Shown: in pieces, positions 6,096-12,915 of the stretch
Position numbering within the stretch: the stretch's first letter is position 1
How the letters are laid out: each line of letters opens with the position of its first letter
Assembly: GCA_900318975.1 (NCBI GenBank)
Contig: ONMY01000150.1
Location: 1 to 14,387 of the forward strand
DNA length: 14,387 bases
DNA from: an uncultured Bacillota bacterium
GTDB taxonomy: Bacteria > Bacillota_I > Bacilli_A > Izemoplasmatales > UBA1188
Reading direction: 5' to 3'
Notes under the pieces: generated by a model
What the model was told of the DNA's origin: nothing
Databases searched by the model: none
The model's input: the letters and a program-made list of their open reading frames with translations, nothing else
Made by a program: the position numbers and the translations under genes

Positions 6096-7316
6096 ATGAG
6101 TAAATTAAATGTGTTTTCTGAGATTGGAAAATTAAAGACCGTTCTCCTTCATGAACCAAGTGAAGAACTAGACAATTTAACACCTAAATATCTTCAAGAA
6201 TTATTATTTGATGATATCCCTTGGCTCCCTCTTGCAAGAAAAGAACACGAAGCATTCGCTGAAGCTTTTAGAAAAGCTGGAGTAAAGGTTGTATATCTAT
6301 TAGATCTTGTGACTGAAGCACTTGATTCAAATAAAGATGCTAAAAAAGAATTCATAAAAGATTTCATATCTGAGGCTGATATTAAGAGTGATAGTGTTGC
6401 TGAGATATTAGAAAAATATCTACTATCTTTTAAAGATACAAAAGAAATGGTTAAAAAGACGATGTCTGGAATTAAAAAGAATGAAGTCAAGACCTACGTT
6501 CAAAAAAGCCTAGATGATTATATCGGTGAATATCCATTTCTAACAGATCCAATGCCAAATCTCTATTTTACACGTGATCCATTCTCAGTAATTGGAAATG
6601 GTGTATCACTAAATAAGATGTATTCAGCTGTTAGAAGTAGAGAGACAATATACGGAAAATACATCTTTAAATATCATAAAGATTATAGAGGCACAGCTCT
6701 TTATACTGATAGATATGATAAAGCGAACATTGAAGGTGGAGATATCTTAGTATTAAATAAGGAGACAATCATCGTTGGCGTTAGCCAAAGAACACATCCA
6801 AGCGCAGTTGAATCACTCGCAAAGAATATCCTCTATAAACAAAAAACTACGTTTAAAAATGTTTTAGTCTTCACAATCCCAAATCATAGAACATTTATGC
6901 ACCTAGATACCATCTTCACACAAGTAGATGTTGATAAGTTTACAATTCATAAAGAATGTTATAAAACATTAAAAATATTTATTCTAACCAAAACCCCAAA
7001 CAAGGATTCTCTCACAATTAAGAAAGAATCACTTCCACTAGAAAAAGTTCTTGAAAGATACATCGGACTCAAAGTAACTTTAATCCCATGTGGCGGAAAT
7101 GATTCAGTAAGCGCTGATAGAGAACAGTGGAGTGATGGTTCTAATACCATCTGTATTGCACCTGGTGAAGTAATCGCATATGAGAGAAATTCAATCACTA
7201 ATAAAGTGTTAGAATCATATGGTATTAAAGTTCACACAATCCCATCAAGTGAACTATCAAGAGGAAGAGGAGGACCAAGGTGCATGTCTATGCCTCTTGA
7301 AAGGGAAGAAATATAA
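6096..7316 (+). CDS. arcA: Arginine deiminase
   Basis: First enzyme of the arginine deiminase pathway: L-arginine + H2O to L-citrulline + NH3, in the cytoplasm. The length of 406 residues is normal for the family. The guanidino-modifying core is intact: FTRDPF with Asp161, NIEGGD with Glu213, FMHLDT with His269 and Asp271, and near the C-terminus SRGRGGPRCMSMPL with the nucleophile Cys396. The N-terminal NVFSEIGKLKTVLLHEPSEEL is also typical. It is the first gene of a tight operon, with arcB starting 18 nt after its stop. The RBS is a weak GGTAGG behind a leader inverted repeat, so translation may be controlled (inference). Confidence 0.97.
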   Translation: MSKLNVFSEIGKLKTVLLHEPSEELDNLTPKYLQELLFDDIPWLPLARKEHEAFAEAFRKAGVKVVYLLDLVTEALDSNKDAKKEFIKDFISEADIKSDSVAEILEKYLLSFKDTKEMVKKTMSGIKKNEVKTYVQKSLDDYIGEYPFLTDPMPNLYFTRDPFSVIGNGVSLNKMYSAVRSRETIYGKYIFKYHKDYRGTALYTDRYDKANIEGGDILVLNKETIIVGVSQRTHPSAVESLAKNILYKQKTTFKNVLVFTIPNHRTFMHLDTIFTQVDVDKFTIHKECYKTLKIFILTKTPNKDSLTIKKESLPLEKVLERYIGLKVTLIPCGGNDSVSADREQWSDGSNTICIAPGEVIAYERNSITNKVLESYGIKVHTIPSSELSRGRGGPRCMSMPLEREEI

Positions 7317-7334
7317 TTAAAGGAAGAAGTAATT

Positions 7335-8330
7335 ATGTCATTATATAAAAGAAATTTACTCACTCTTCTCGATTTTAGTGAAGAAGAAATATTAGAATTA
7401 TTAGATCTTGCATCCGAATTAAAATATAAAAAGAAAAATGGTATTTCAACAACCGATGCTTTAAAAGGAAAAAACATTGTCCTTTTATTCGAAAAAGATT
7501 CAACTAGAACTCGCTGTGCTTTTGAGACTTCAGGATATGATCTTGGCGCAAATGTCACATACATCGGATCAACTGGATCTCAAATGGGTAAGAAAGAATC
7601 TATAAAAGATACTGCAAGAGTACTTGGAAGAATGTTTGATGGTATTGAATATCGTGGTTTTAAACAAGAAACTGTTGAAACTCTTGCAAAATACTCAGGT
7701 GTACCTGTTTGGAATGGCCTTACAGATGAATTCCATCCAACTCAAGTTCTCGCAGACCTCTTAACTATAAAAGAACATAAAGGCTACCTTAAAGGAATAA
7801 AGATGGCTTATCTTGGCGATGCAAGATACAATATGGGAAATTCTTTAATGATTGGATCAGCTAAAGTTGGTATCGACTTTAGGGCAGTTGCACCAAAAGA
7901 ACTCTGGCCAAGTGAAGAACTCATAAAAAAGGCAAAAGGTGCAGCTAAACTATCTGGTGCTAAAATTACACTCACAGAAAACATCGATGAAGGTGTAAAA
8001 GACTGTGATGTAATAGTTACTGATGTTTGGGTTTCTATGGGAGAAGCTGATTCTGTTTGGGAAGAACGTATTAAACTCCTCCTTCCATACCAAGTAAATT
8101 CTAACCTTATGAAGAAGGCAAAAGAAGATGCAATCTTCCTCCACTGCCTTCCATCATTCCATAACCTCGAGACAAAAATAGGAATGGATGTGTATCAAAA
8201 ATTCGGTCTAAATGGCCTAGAAGTTACTGAAGATGTCTTTGAAGGTAGTCAATCAGTAGTATTTGATGAAGCAGAAAATAGATTACACACAATCAAAGCT
8301 GTAATCTATGCAACAATGGTCGAGAAATGA
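7335..8330 (+). CDS. arcB: Ornithine carbamoyltransferase, catabolic
   Basis: Second enzyme of the pathway: citrulline + phosphate to ornithine + carbamoyl phosphate. Hallmarks are STRTR at residues 56-60 (carbamoyl-phosphate binding), HPTQ at 134-137, the ornithine-specific SMGE loop at 234-237 and HCLP at 270-273. The length of 331 residues is normal. AGGAAG precedes the ATG. The last codon plus stop overlap the arcC start (ATGA), so the two genes are translationally coupled. The anabolic or catabolic label rests on the arcA/arcC context, not on a sequence motif. Confidence 0.97.
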   Translation: MSLYKRNLLTLLDFSEEEILELLDLASELKYKKKNGISTTDALKGKNIVLLFEKDSTRTRCAFETSGYDLGANVTYIGSTGSQMGKKESIKDTARVLGRMFDGIEYRGFKQETVETLAKYSGVPVWNGLTDEFHPTQVLADLLTIKEHKGYLKGIKMAYLGDARYNMGNSLMIGSAKVGIDFRAVAPKELWPSEELIKKAKGAAKLSGAKITLTENIDEGVKDCDVIVTDVWVSMGEADSVWEERIKLLLPYQVNSNLMKKAKEDAIFLHCLPSFHNLETKIGMDVYQKFGLNGLEVTEDVFEGSQSVVFDEAENRLHTIKAVIYATMVEK

Positions 8331-9244
8331 GAATAGTTATAGCTCTTGGTGGAAACGCTCTTGGCGATTCTTTAATCGAACAAAAAAAGAATGCTACTTT
8401 AACCGCCAAAAAGATTCTTCCAATAATATTAGATGGTCATGAAGTTGTTTTAACTCATGGTAATGGTCCTCAAGTAGGGCTTATTAATCTTGCGTTTACT
8501 GAAGGAAGAAAAACAAACGATAAAGTCTGTTCTATGGAATTTCCTGAATGTGGTGCGATGAGCGAAGGCTACATCGGCTATCATCTTCAAAACGCTCTTC
8601 AAAATGAACTAAATACTAAAAACATCGATAAGATTGTAGTATCTATCGTTACTCAAGTTGAAGTATCAAAAGATGATAGTGCATTTAATAATCCTACAAA
8701 ACCAATCGGTTCATTCTATACCAAAGAAGAAGCATCTAAAATGCCATATAAAATGATTGAAGATGCATCTCGTGGTTATAGAAGAGTAGTTCCAAGTCCA
8801 AAACCAGTTAGAGTAGTTGAAGAAAAACCAATTAAATCACTAATAGAAAATGGATTTATTGTAATATCTTGTGGTGGCGGTGGTATTCCAGTAATAAAAG
8901 AGGATAATAAATACATTGGTGTTGATGCAGTAATCGATAAAGACTATGCATCTAGTAAACTCGCAGTAGATATTAATGCTGATATGTTTTTAATCCTCAC
9001 AACACTAGATAATGCTAAAATTAATTTCAAAAAAGAAAACGAAGAATCACTCTATAATGTAAAAAGATCAGAAATGGAAAAATATAACGCTGAAGGCCAT
9101 TTCTTATCAGGCAGTATGAAGCCAAAAGTAGAGGCATGTATCAATTATTTAAAGGAAATAAAAGATGGTACCGCCATCATCACATCAATAGAAAATGCCG
9201 TTAATGCAGTAAAAGGTATATCAGGCACAATCATTAAAAACTAG
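8327..9244 (+). CDS. arcC: Carbamate kinase
   Basis: Third enzyme of the pathway: carbamoyl phosphate + ADP to ATP + carbamate, which decays to NH3 and CO2; this is the ATP-yielding step. The amino-acid-kinase fold motifs are all present: ALGGNAL at residues 6-12, [10 protein letters not shown] at 42-51, [10 protein letters not shown] at 122-131, [10 protein letters not shown] at 180-189, and [16 protein letters not shown] at 198-213. The length of 305 residues is normal. The ATGA overlap with arcB sets the start. The decarboxylase gene begins 9 nt after the stop. Confidence 0.97.
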   Translation: MRIVIALGGNALGDSLIEQKKNATLTAKKILPIILDGHEVVLTHGNGPQVGLINLAFTEGRKTNDKVCSMEFPECGAMSEGYIGYHLQNALQNELNTKNIDKIVVSIVTQVEVSKDDSAFNNPTKPIGSFYTKEEASKMPYKMIEDASRGYRRVVPSPKPVRVVEEKPIKSLIENGFIVISCGGGGIPVIKEDNKYIGVDAVIDKDYASSKLAVDINADMFLILTTLDNAKINFKKENEESLYNVKRSEMEKYNAEGHFLSGSMKPKVEACINYLKEIKDGTAIITSIENAVNAVKGISGTIIKN

Positions 9245-9253
9245 GTAGTAAGC

Positions 9254-10558
9254 ATGGATAGTTTAGTTAAAATAAGAAGCGGAGAATTATTTTATAATAA
9301 TTATTCTATAAAAGAACTCGCAAATAAATATAGCACTCCTCTTAGAGTCACATTTCTTGATGTAATTAGAAAAAGAATAAGTGAACTTAAAGATGCTTTT
9401 AGTAAAGCCATCAAAGAATTAAATTATGATGGTTCTTTTATCTATCTAAATGCCAATAAGGCAAATTATTCATACCTAGGTCTTAAAACATGCGAAAAAT
9501 ATTCAGATGGTCTTGAAACATCAAGTTATTATGACCTACTCCTATCAAAAAAGCTTTTAGAAAATGATAAAACAAAATATTTAGTCGCAAACGGCTATAA
9601 ACAAGATGATTATTTAAACGCAATAGTAGATGCTAAAAAAGAATCATATAACGTTATCGATATCATCGATTCAATCGATGAATATGAAAGACTAAAAACT
9701 AAAGATATTAATCTTGAAGTAGGCTTGAGAATTCATATCAGTGCAAAATATACTGAAGATGGTGATGTAATAACTGATGATAGATTTGGCCTAAAGGAAG
9801 ATGAATTTAAATATATCATTAACGATATTAAAAACACAAAATTAGTTCTTACTTGTATCCATTTCCACCAAAGAGGGTTTGACTATGAAAAGGAAAAATT
9901 TGAAGAGAATTTTGAATATGTCTTCAAAAATTACTATGTATACGCAAAAAGAATAGTACCTACCCTTAAATATTTCAATATGGGTGGTGGTACTCCTCTT
10001 CCAACAAATTACATATTCGATTATTATTCTTGGGCAAAATATGTAATTAACCTTCTAAAAGATTTATCTAATAAAGAAAATATAAGTGTTCCATCACTTA
10101 TGAGTGAAAATGGAAAATATAGCCAGAAAGATTCTATCATCAATATCTATAAAGTAATCGCAAAAAAAGATACCGATAAAGATATTCCTTGGTACATCAC
10201 AGATTCAAGCCTTCTAATCGCACTTCCTGAGTACTATGCACTTGGTGAACCAATAGAAGTAGTTCCTGCAACAAACCTTGATAAAGAGATGATTAAAGGA
10301 AGGCTCGCAGGAGTTACATGTGATTGTGATGATGTTTACTATAAAAAAGATCTTGGATATTTAAATCTTCCAAAAGATATTAATAATCTTTATATCGTCT
10401 GTCTTGGTACAGGCTCATACCAAAATAGTATGAATGGTAAAGGCGGAGTCCATCACTGCCTTCTTCCTGAAGAAAAAGATGTAGTAATCCTTGAATCTGG
10501 TGATGAAATACTAAGATCAGATCTTCAATCACTCCATGATATTTTGAATAAGATATAA
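9254..10558 (+). CDS. Fold-type III PLP-dependent decarboxylase, arginine/ornithine-decarboxylase-like, last gene of the arc operon
   Basis: The 434-residue protein has the alanine-racemase/DapDC-type architecture. Features are Lys69 in YLNANKANY (PLP Schiff-base lysine), IHFHQRG at 202-208, the phosphate-binding glycines NMGGGTPLP at 242-250, SENGKY at 284-289 in place of the usual E-x-G-R, and VTCDCDD at 354-360 with the probable active-site Cys356. SYQNSMNGKGGVHHCLLPE near the C-terminus resembles, from memory, the short arginine decarboxylases rather than diaminopimelate decarboxylase (LysA). The reaction would be arginine to agmatine, or ornithine to putrescine, plus CO2. It starts 9 nt after arcC with an AGGTAG RBS and ends at a terminator, so it belongs to the operon. 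No arginine/ornithine antiporter gene is present. Substrate is the main uncertainty; lysine and diaminopimelate are less likely by context. Confidence 0.8.
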   Translation: MDSLVKIRSGELFYNNYSIKELANKYSTPLRVTFLDVIRKRISELKDAFSKAIKELNYDGSFIYLNANKANYSYLGLKTCEKYSDGLETSSYYDLLLSKKLLENDKTKYLVANGYKQDDYLNAIVDAKKESYNVIDIIDSIDEYERLKTKDINLEVGLRIHISAKYTEDGDVITDDRFGLKEDEFKYIINDIKNTKLVLTCIHFHQRGFDYEKEKFEENFEYVFKNYYVYAKRIVPTLKYFNMGGGTPLPTNYIFDYYSWAKYVINLLKDLSNKENISVPSLMSENGKYSQKDSIINIYKVIAKKDTDKDIPWYITDSSLLIALPEYYALGEPIEVVPATNLDKEMIKGRLAGVTCDCDDVYYKKDLGYLNLPKDINNLYIVCLGTGSYQNSMNGKGGVHHCLLPEEKDVVILESGDEILRSDLQSLHDILNKI

Positions 10559-10574
10559 TTTATGTTATCAATAT

Positions 10575-10613
10575 AAAAAGTAGCTAGAATTTTAAAATTT
10601 TAGCTATTTTTTT
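10575..10613 (+). terminator. Intrinsic terminator of the arc operon
   Basis: TAGCTAGAATTTT (10581-10593) pairs with AAAATTTTAGCTA (10594-10606) through 13 positions with one G-T pair; the innermost bases form the loop. Seven T residues follow (10607-10613). An A-run precedes the stem. Confidence 0.88.
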
Positions 10614-10622
10614 AAACTAATT

Positions 10623-10669
10623 ATAGTTTCATGAGTATTTATTATATGAGGTAAATTTTATGAAACTAT
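10623..10669 (+). promoter_or_regulatory. Inverted repeat enclosing the RBS and covering the comFA start codon
   Basis: ATAGTTTCAT (10623-10632) is the exact reverse complement of ATGAAACTAT (10660-10669), whose first three bases are the comFA start codon. The 27-nt loop contains the presumed RBS (GAGGT, about 10648-10652). In an mRNA starting upstream of 10623 this stem would cover the start codon. I see no convincing promoter between the arc terminator and this element, so whether both arms are transcribed is open. Confidence 0.4.
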
Positions 10670-11793
10670 TAAAAAAAGAAATACCACATTCAACTTATCT
10701 TGGTAAATCAATAAAGAATAATAAGTGTCTTTTCTGTGGTTCAGAAGAAATTATTGATGATAGATGCCTTGATTGTGGAAATCCATCAATTGATATTTAT
10801 ACAATTGAGCGAAAAACACATCCTAAAAAACATATTCTAAAAATGTCATTTAATCTTTCAAAAACTCAAAAAGCTGCATCCATGTTTTTCATCTCCCACT
10901 ATAAAGATAGAAGTAGTGCATATTTAAATGCCGTATGTGGTAGCGGTAAAACCGAAGTCATGTATGAAACCATACTTTTTTCCTTAAACAATAACGAAAA
11001 ACCACTTATTGCCTGCCCAAGAAAAGAAATAATAAAAGAATTATCGTATAGGTTAAAAAATGTTTTTCCAAATACTATAATTAAACATCTAGATGGACAA
11101 AATCACGATGATGATGGGGATTTAATCCTATCAACCATCCACCAATTAATAAATTATGAGGATGAATTTGATTTAATCATCCTTGATGAAGCGGATGCCT
11201 TTCCTTATTCCGGGTCTGATTATTTAAAAAGATTAGTCCATAAAGCATTAAAGAAAACTGGAATACTCTTTCAAATGAGCGCAACCGAAAAAGAATTTAT
11301 AGATGATGATAGATTCACTATGAATAGAAGATATCATGGTCATAATCTTTCAATGCCAATCTTCTATAAGATGAATCCAAAATACATTACATCATCTAAA
11401 GAATTTAAAGACATATTAGAAGGTGAAAGAAAAGTAATCATTTATATATCGAGCATAAATAAAGGATTAAAGTTATCAGAAGAATTAGATGCGAAATTCA
11501 TAAGCAGTAAATCTGAAAACTGTGATGAGATAATTGAATCATTCAAAAAGAATAATGATAAAATCCTAGTTTCAACGACCATACTAGAGCGTGGAATCAC
11601 AATCAAAAACCTTGATTGCATTATCTTTGATGCATCAGATACAGTATTTACTCATCAAACAATAATCCAAATATGTGGAAGAGTTGGAAGAAGTTATGAT
11701 GACCCAGATGGCAGTATCTATATCTTCTTTGAAAAGAATTCCATTAAATTTGATTTAGTTAAATCTTATATAAAAAGGATGAACGCATCATGA
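10660..11793 (+). CDS. comFA: ComFA, competence-associated ATP-dependent DNA helicase/translocase
   Basis: ComFA is a superfamily 2 ATPase on the cytoplasmic face of the membrane that helps pull transforming single-stranded DNA into the cell. The order of parts is right: a four-Cys zinc finger (Cys23, Cys26, Cys36, Cys39), a Q-motif-like SKTQKAAS at 67-74, Walker A AVCGSGKTE at 91-99, the DEAD box at 176-179 in LDEADAFPYSGSDYL, MSAT at 206-209, STTILERGIT at 305-314, and motif VI QICGRVGRS at 337-345. At 377 residues it is shorter than the B. subtilis protein, mainly at the N-terminus. Its TGA stop overlaps the next start (ATGA). The comFA-comFC-hpf-secA order matches other Bacilli and supports the name. 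The start codon lies in an inverted repeat. Confidence 0.92.
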   Translation: MKLLKKEIPHSTYLGKSIKNNKCLFCGSEEIIDDRCLDCGNPSIDIYTIERKTHPKKHILKMSFNLSKTQKAASMFFISHYKDRSSAYLNAVCGSGKTEVMYETILFSLNNNEKPLIACPRKEIIKELSYRLKNVFPNTIIKHLDGQNHDDDGDLILSTIHQLINYEDEFDLIILDEADAFPYSGSDYLKRLVHKALKKTGILFQMSATEKEFIDDDRFTMNRRYHGHNLSMPIFYKMNPKYITSSKEFKDILEGERKVIIYISSINKGLKLSEELDAKFISSKSENCDEIIESFKKNNDKILVSTTILERGITIKNLDCIIFDASDTVFTHQTIIQICGRVGRSYDDPDGSIYIFFEKNSIKFDLVKSYIKRMNAS

Positions 11794-12158
11794 GATGTTC
11801 GATTTGTAATAAACCATTTTACTATGATTTATCCTTTAAAGATTTATTCTATTTTAATTTTGTATGTAGTATATGCACTAAATATTTAGTCCCAAAACTA
11901 TTAACTATTCCAATAGACTATGGATATCAAATATATTATTACTATTTCACAGATGATGAGACTTTAGAAGAAAAACTTGAACATCATATCTATAATAAAA
12001 TGATAAAAATCATCCTTAAAAGAAGAGACTCAATAGTATTATTCTTGGATGAATATACACTTCTATTTTTAAAATACTTAAATTTTAAAATGGATATTAC
12101 TTTAATAAGTATTGTTTTTCTAGACTTAGAGTATTTATTATTTACTGAAGAAGAATAA
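11790..12158 (+). CDS. ComFC-like zinc-ribbon protein lacking the phosphoribosyltransferase domain
   Basis: The gene sits where comFC is expected, translationally coupled to comFA. The 122-residue product begins like ComFC: MRCSIC...VCSIC with Cys3, Cys6, Cys26 and Cys29 as a probable zinc ribbon, then a Tyr-rich stretch (YGYQIYYYYF) and DDETLEEKLEHHIYNK, recalling the start of the ComFC core. ComFC is normally about 190-240 residues and ends in a phosphoribosyltransferase domain with an acidic diphosphate-binding loop (DD-x-x-T-T-G type); nothing like it is present, nor in any frame of the 105 nt before hpf. So this is a reduced or degenerating ComFC, or a different small partner of ComFA. 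The frame is intact, which argues against very recent decay. Confidence 0.7.
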   Translation: MRCSICNKPFYYDLSFKDLFYFNFVCSICTKYLVPKLLTIPIDYGYQIYYYYFTDDETLEEKLEHHIYNKMIKIILKRRDSIVLFLDEYTLLFLKYLNFKMDITLISIVFLDLEYLLFTEEE

Positions 12159-12214
12159 TAAATCATCCTTTTTTAAGATTCTATGAAGTTTTTTTGTTTT
12201 TTTCATAAAAACTA

Positions 12215-12242
12215 TATACAAAAAAATGTTTAATGATAAAAT
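12215..12242 (+). promoter_or_regulatory. Predicted promoter of hpf
   Basis: TATACA at 12215-12220, a 16-nt spacer and TAAAAT at 12237-12242 with TG at 12234-12235 (extended -10). A strong AAGGAGGA RBS (about 12249-12256) precedes the ATG at 12264. The start site would be close to the RBS, giving a short leader. Confidence 0.6.
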
Positions 12243-12263
12243 GAAGGTAAGGAGGACTTTTTT

Positions 12264-12785
12264 ATGCAATTAGACATAAGAACCAAAGGCATTAAACAAA
12301 CAGATGAAATCAAGGCATACTTGATGAAAAAACTTTCAAAACTAGATCGCTTTACTACAAGACCACTTGACGCTAAAGTTATGCTCAAGACTGAAGGAAA
12401 ACAGGTAAAAGTTGAAATCACTATTCCTGTTGGACCACTCATTCTTCGTGCAGAAGAGGTTAATCAAGAATTATTCGTTGCGGTAGACAAGTGTGTTGAC
12501 AAACTTGAAAAACAAATCAAGTCAAACAAACACAAACTCGTAAGAAGCTTACAGGATAAGGCTGGAATTAGTGGACTCTTCGTTGATACACCAGAGCCAA
12601 AAGAAATGGTCAATAGTGCTGTCAAGATCAAACAATATAAACTTGAAATCATGACATTTGATGAAGCGGTAACTCAACTTGAACTTCTAGATCACTCCTT
12701 CTATGCATACAAAAACGAAAAAGAAGAGGTATGTATAGTGTATCTAAGACGTGATGGTGAATACGGCTTAATCGAAACCTTCTAA
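12264..12785 (+). CDS. hpf: Ribosome hibernation promoting factor, long form
   Basis: The 173-residue protein has both domains of long HPF. The N-terminal S30AE/YfiA domain, about residues 1-95 (MQLDIRTKGIKQTDEIKAYLMKKL start), binds the 30S decoding centre. The C-terminal dimerisation domain, about 118-173, contains the conserved FDEAVTQLELLDHSFYAY and VYLRRDGEYGLIE. Long HPF joins two 70S ribosomes into inactive 100S dimers in stationary phase or stress. The position between comF genes and secA is the usual one in Bacilli. It has its own promoter and terminator, so it can be regulated apart from both neighbours. Confidence 0.95.
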   Translation: MQLDIRTKGIKQTDEIKAYLMKKLSKLDRFTTRPLDAKVMLKTEGKQVKVEITIPVGPLILRAEEVNQELFVAVDKCVDKLEKQIKSNKHKLVRSLQDKAGISGLFVDTPEPKEMVNSAVKIKQYKLEIMTFDEAVTQLELLDHSFYAYKNEKEEVCIVYLRRDGEYGLIETF

Positions 12786-12800
12786 AACACATTTTATCCT

Positions 12801-12840
12801 AAATTAGGAGTCAATATGGCTCCTAATTTTTTTATTTTTT
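12801..12840 (+). terminator. Intrinsic terminator after hpf
   Basis: AAATTAGGAG (12801-12810) pairs with CTCCTAATTT (12820-12829), optionally lengthened by two inner pairs, and is followed by T-runs interrupted by a single A. It lies 15 nt after the hpf stop. Confidence 0.92.
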
Positions 12841-12858
12841 TAAAAAAATAAAGATATA

Positions 12859-12870
12859 TGTTATTATAAT
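12859..12870 (+). promoter_or_regulatory. Predicted -10 region of secA
   Basis: TG at 12859-12860 followed by TATTAT at 12862-12867 (extended -10), overlapping a perfect TATAAT at 12865-12870. The upstream A-rich tract offers no good -35. Transcription would start at about 12874-12877, at the left edge of the palindrome. Confidence 0.6.
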
Positions 12871-12874
12871 TATG

Positions 12875-12904
12875 ATGCATCATTAATGATGCATGATACT
12901 ATCA
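12875..12904 (+). promoter_or_regulatory. 20-bp perfect palindrome plus adjoining 11-bp palindrome in the secA leader
   Basis: Positions 12875-12894 form a perfect 20-bp palindrome (half-site ATGCATCATT). Three more matching pairs lie outside a single G/G mismatch (12871-12873 with 12896-12898). TGATACTATCA at 12894-12904 is a second palindrome, centred on C12899, and its last base is the first base of the AGGAGG RBS. The position just after the -10 suits an operator, or a 5'-end RNA hairpin controlling secA expression; which one cannot be decided from sequence. Confidence 0.55.
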
Positions 12905-12915
12905 GGAGGTAAAAA

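Noticed and set aside
12159..12263. Remaining part of a frameshifted comFC after the stop at 12158
   Set aside because: The 105 nt are AT-rich, show no phosphoribosyltransferase motif in any frame, and instead carry the hpf promoter and RBS.
12801..12904. Mobile-element ends or an attachment site between hpf and secA
   Set aside because: The inverted repeats are a terminator and a leader palindrome. There is no transposase or integrase gene and no flanking direct repeat, and the neighbourhood is the normal syntenic one.
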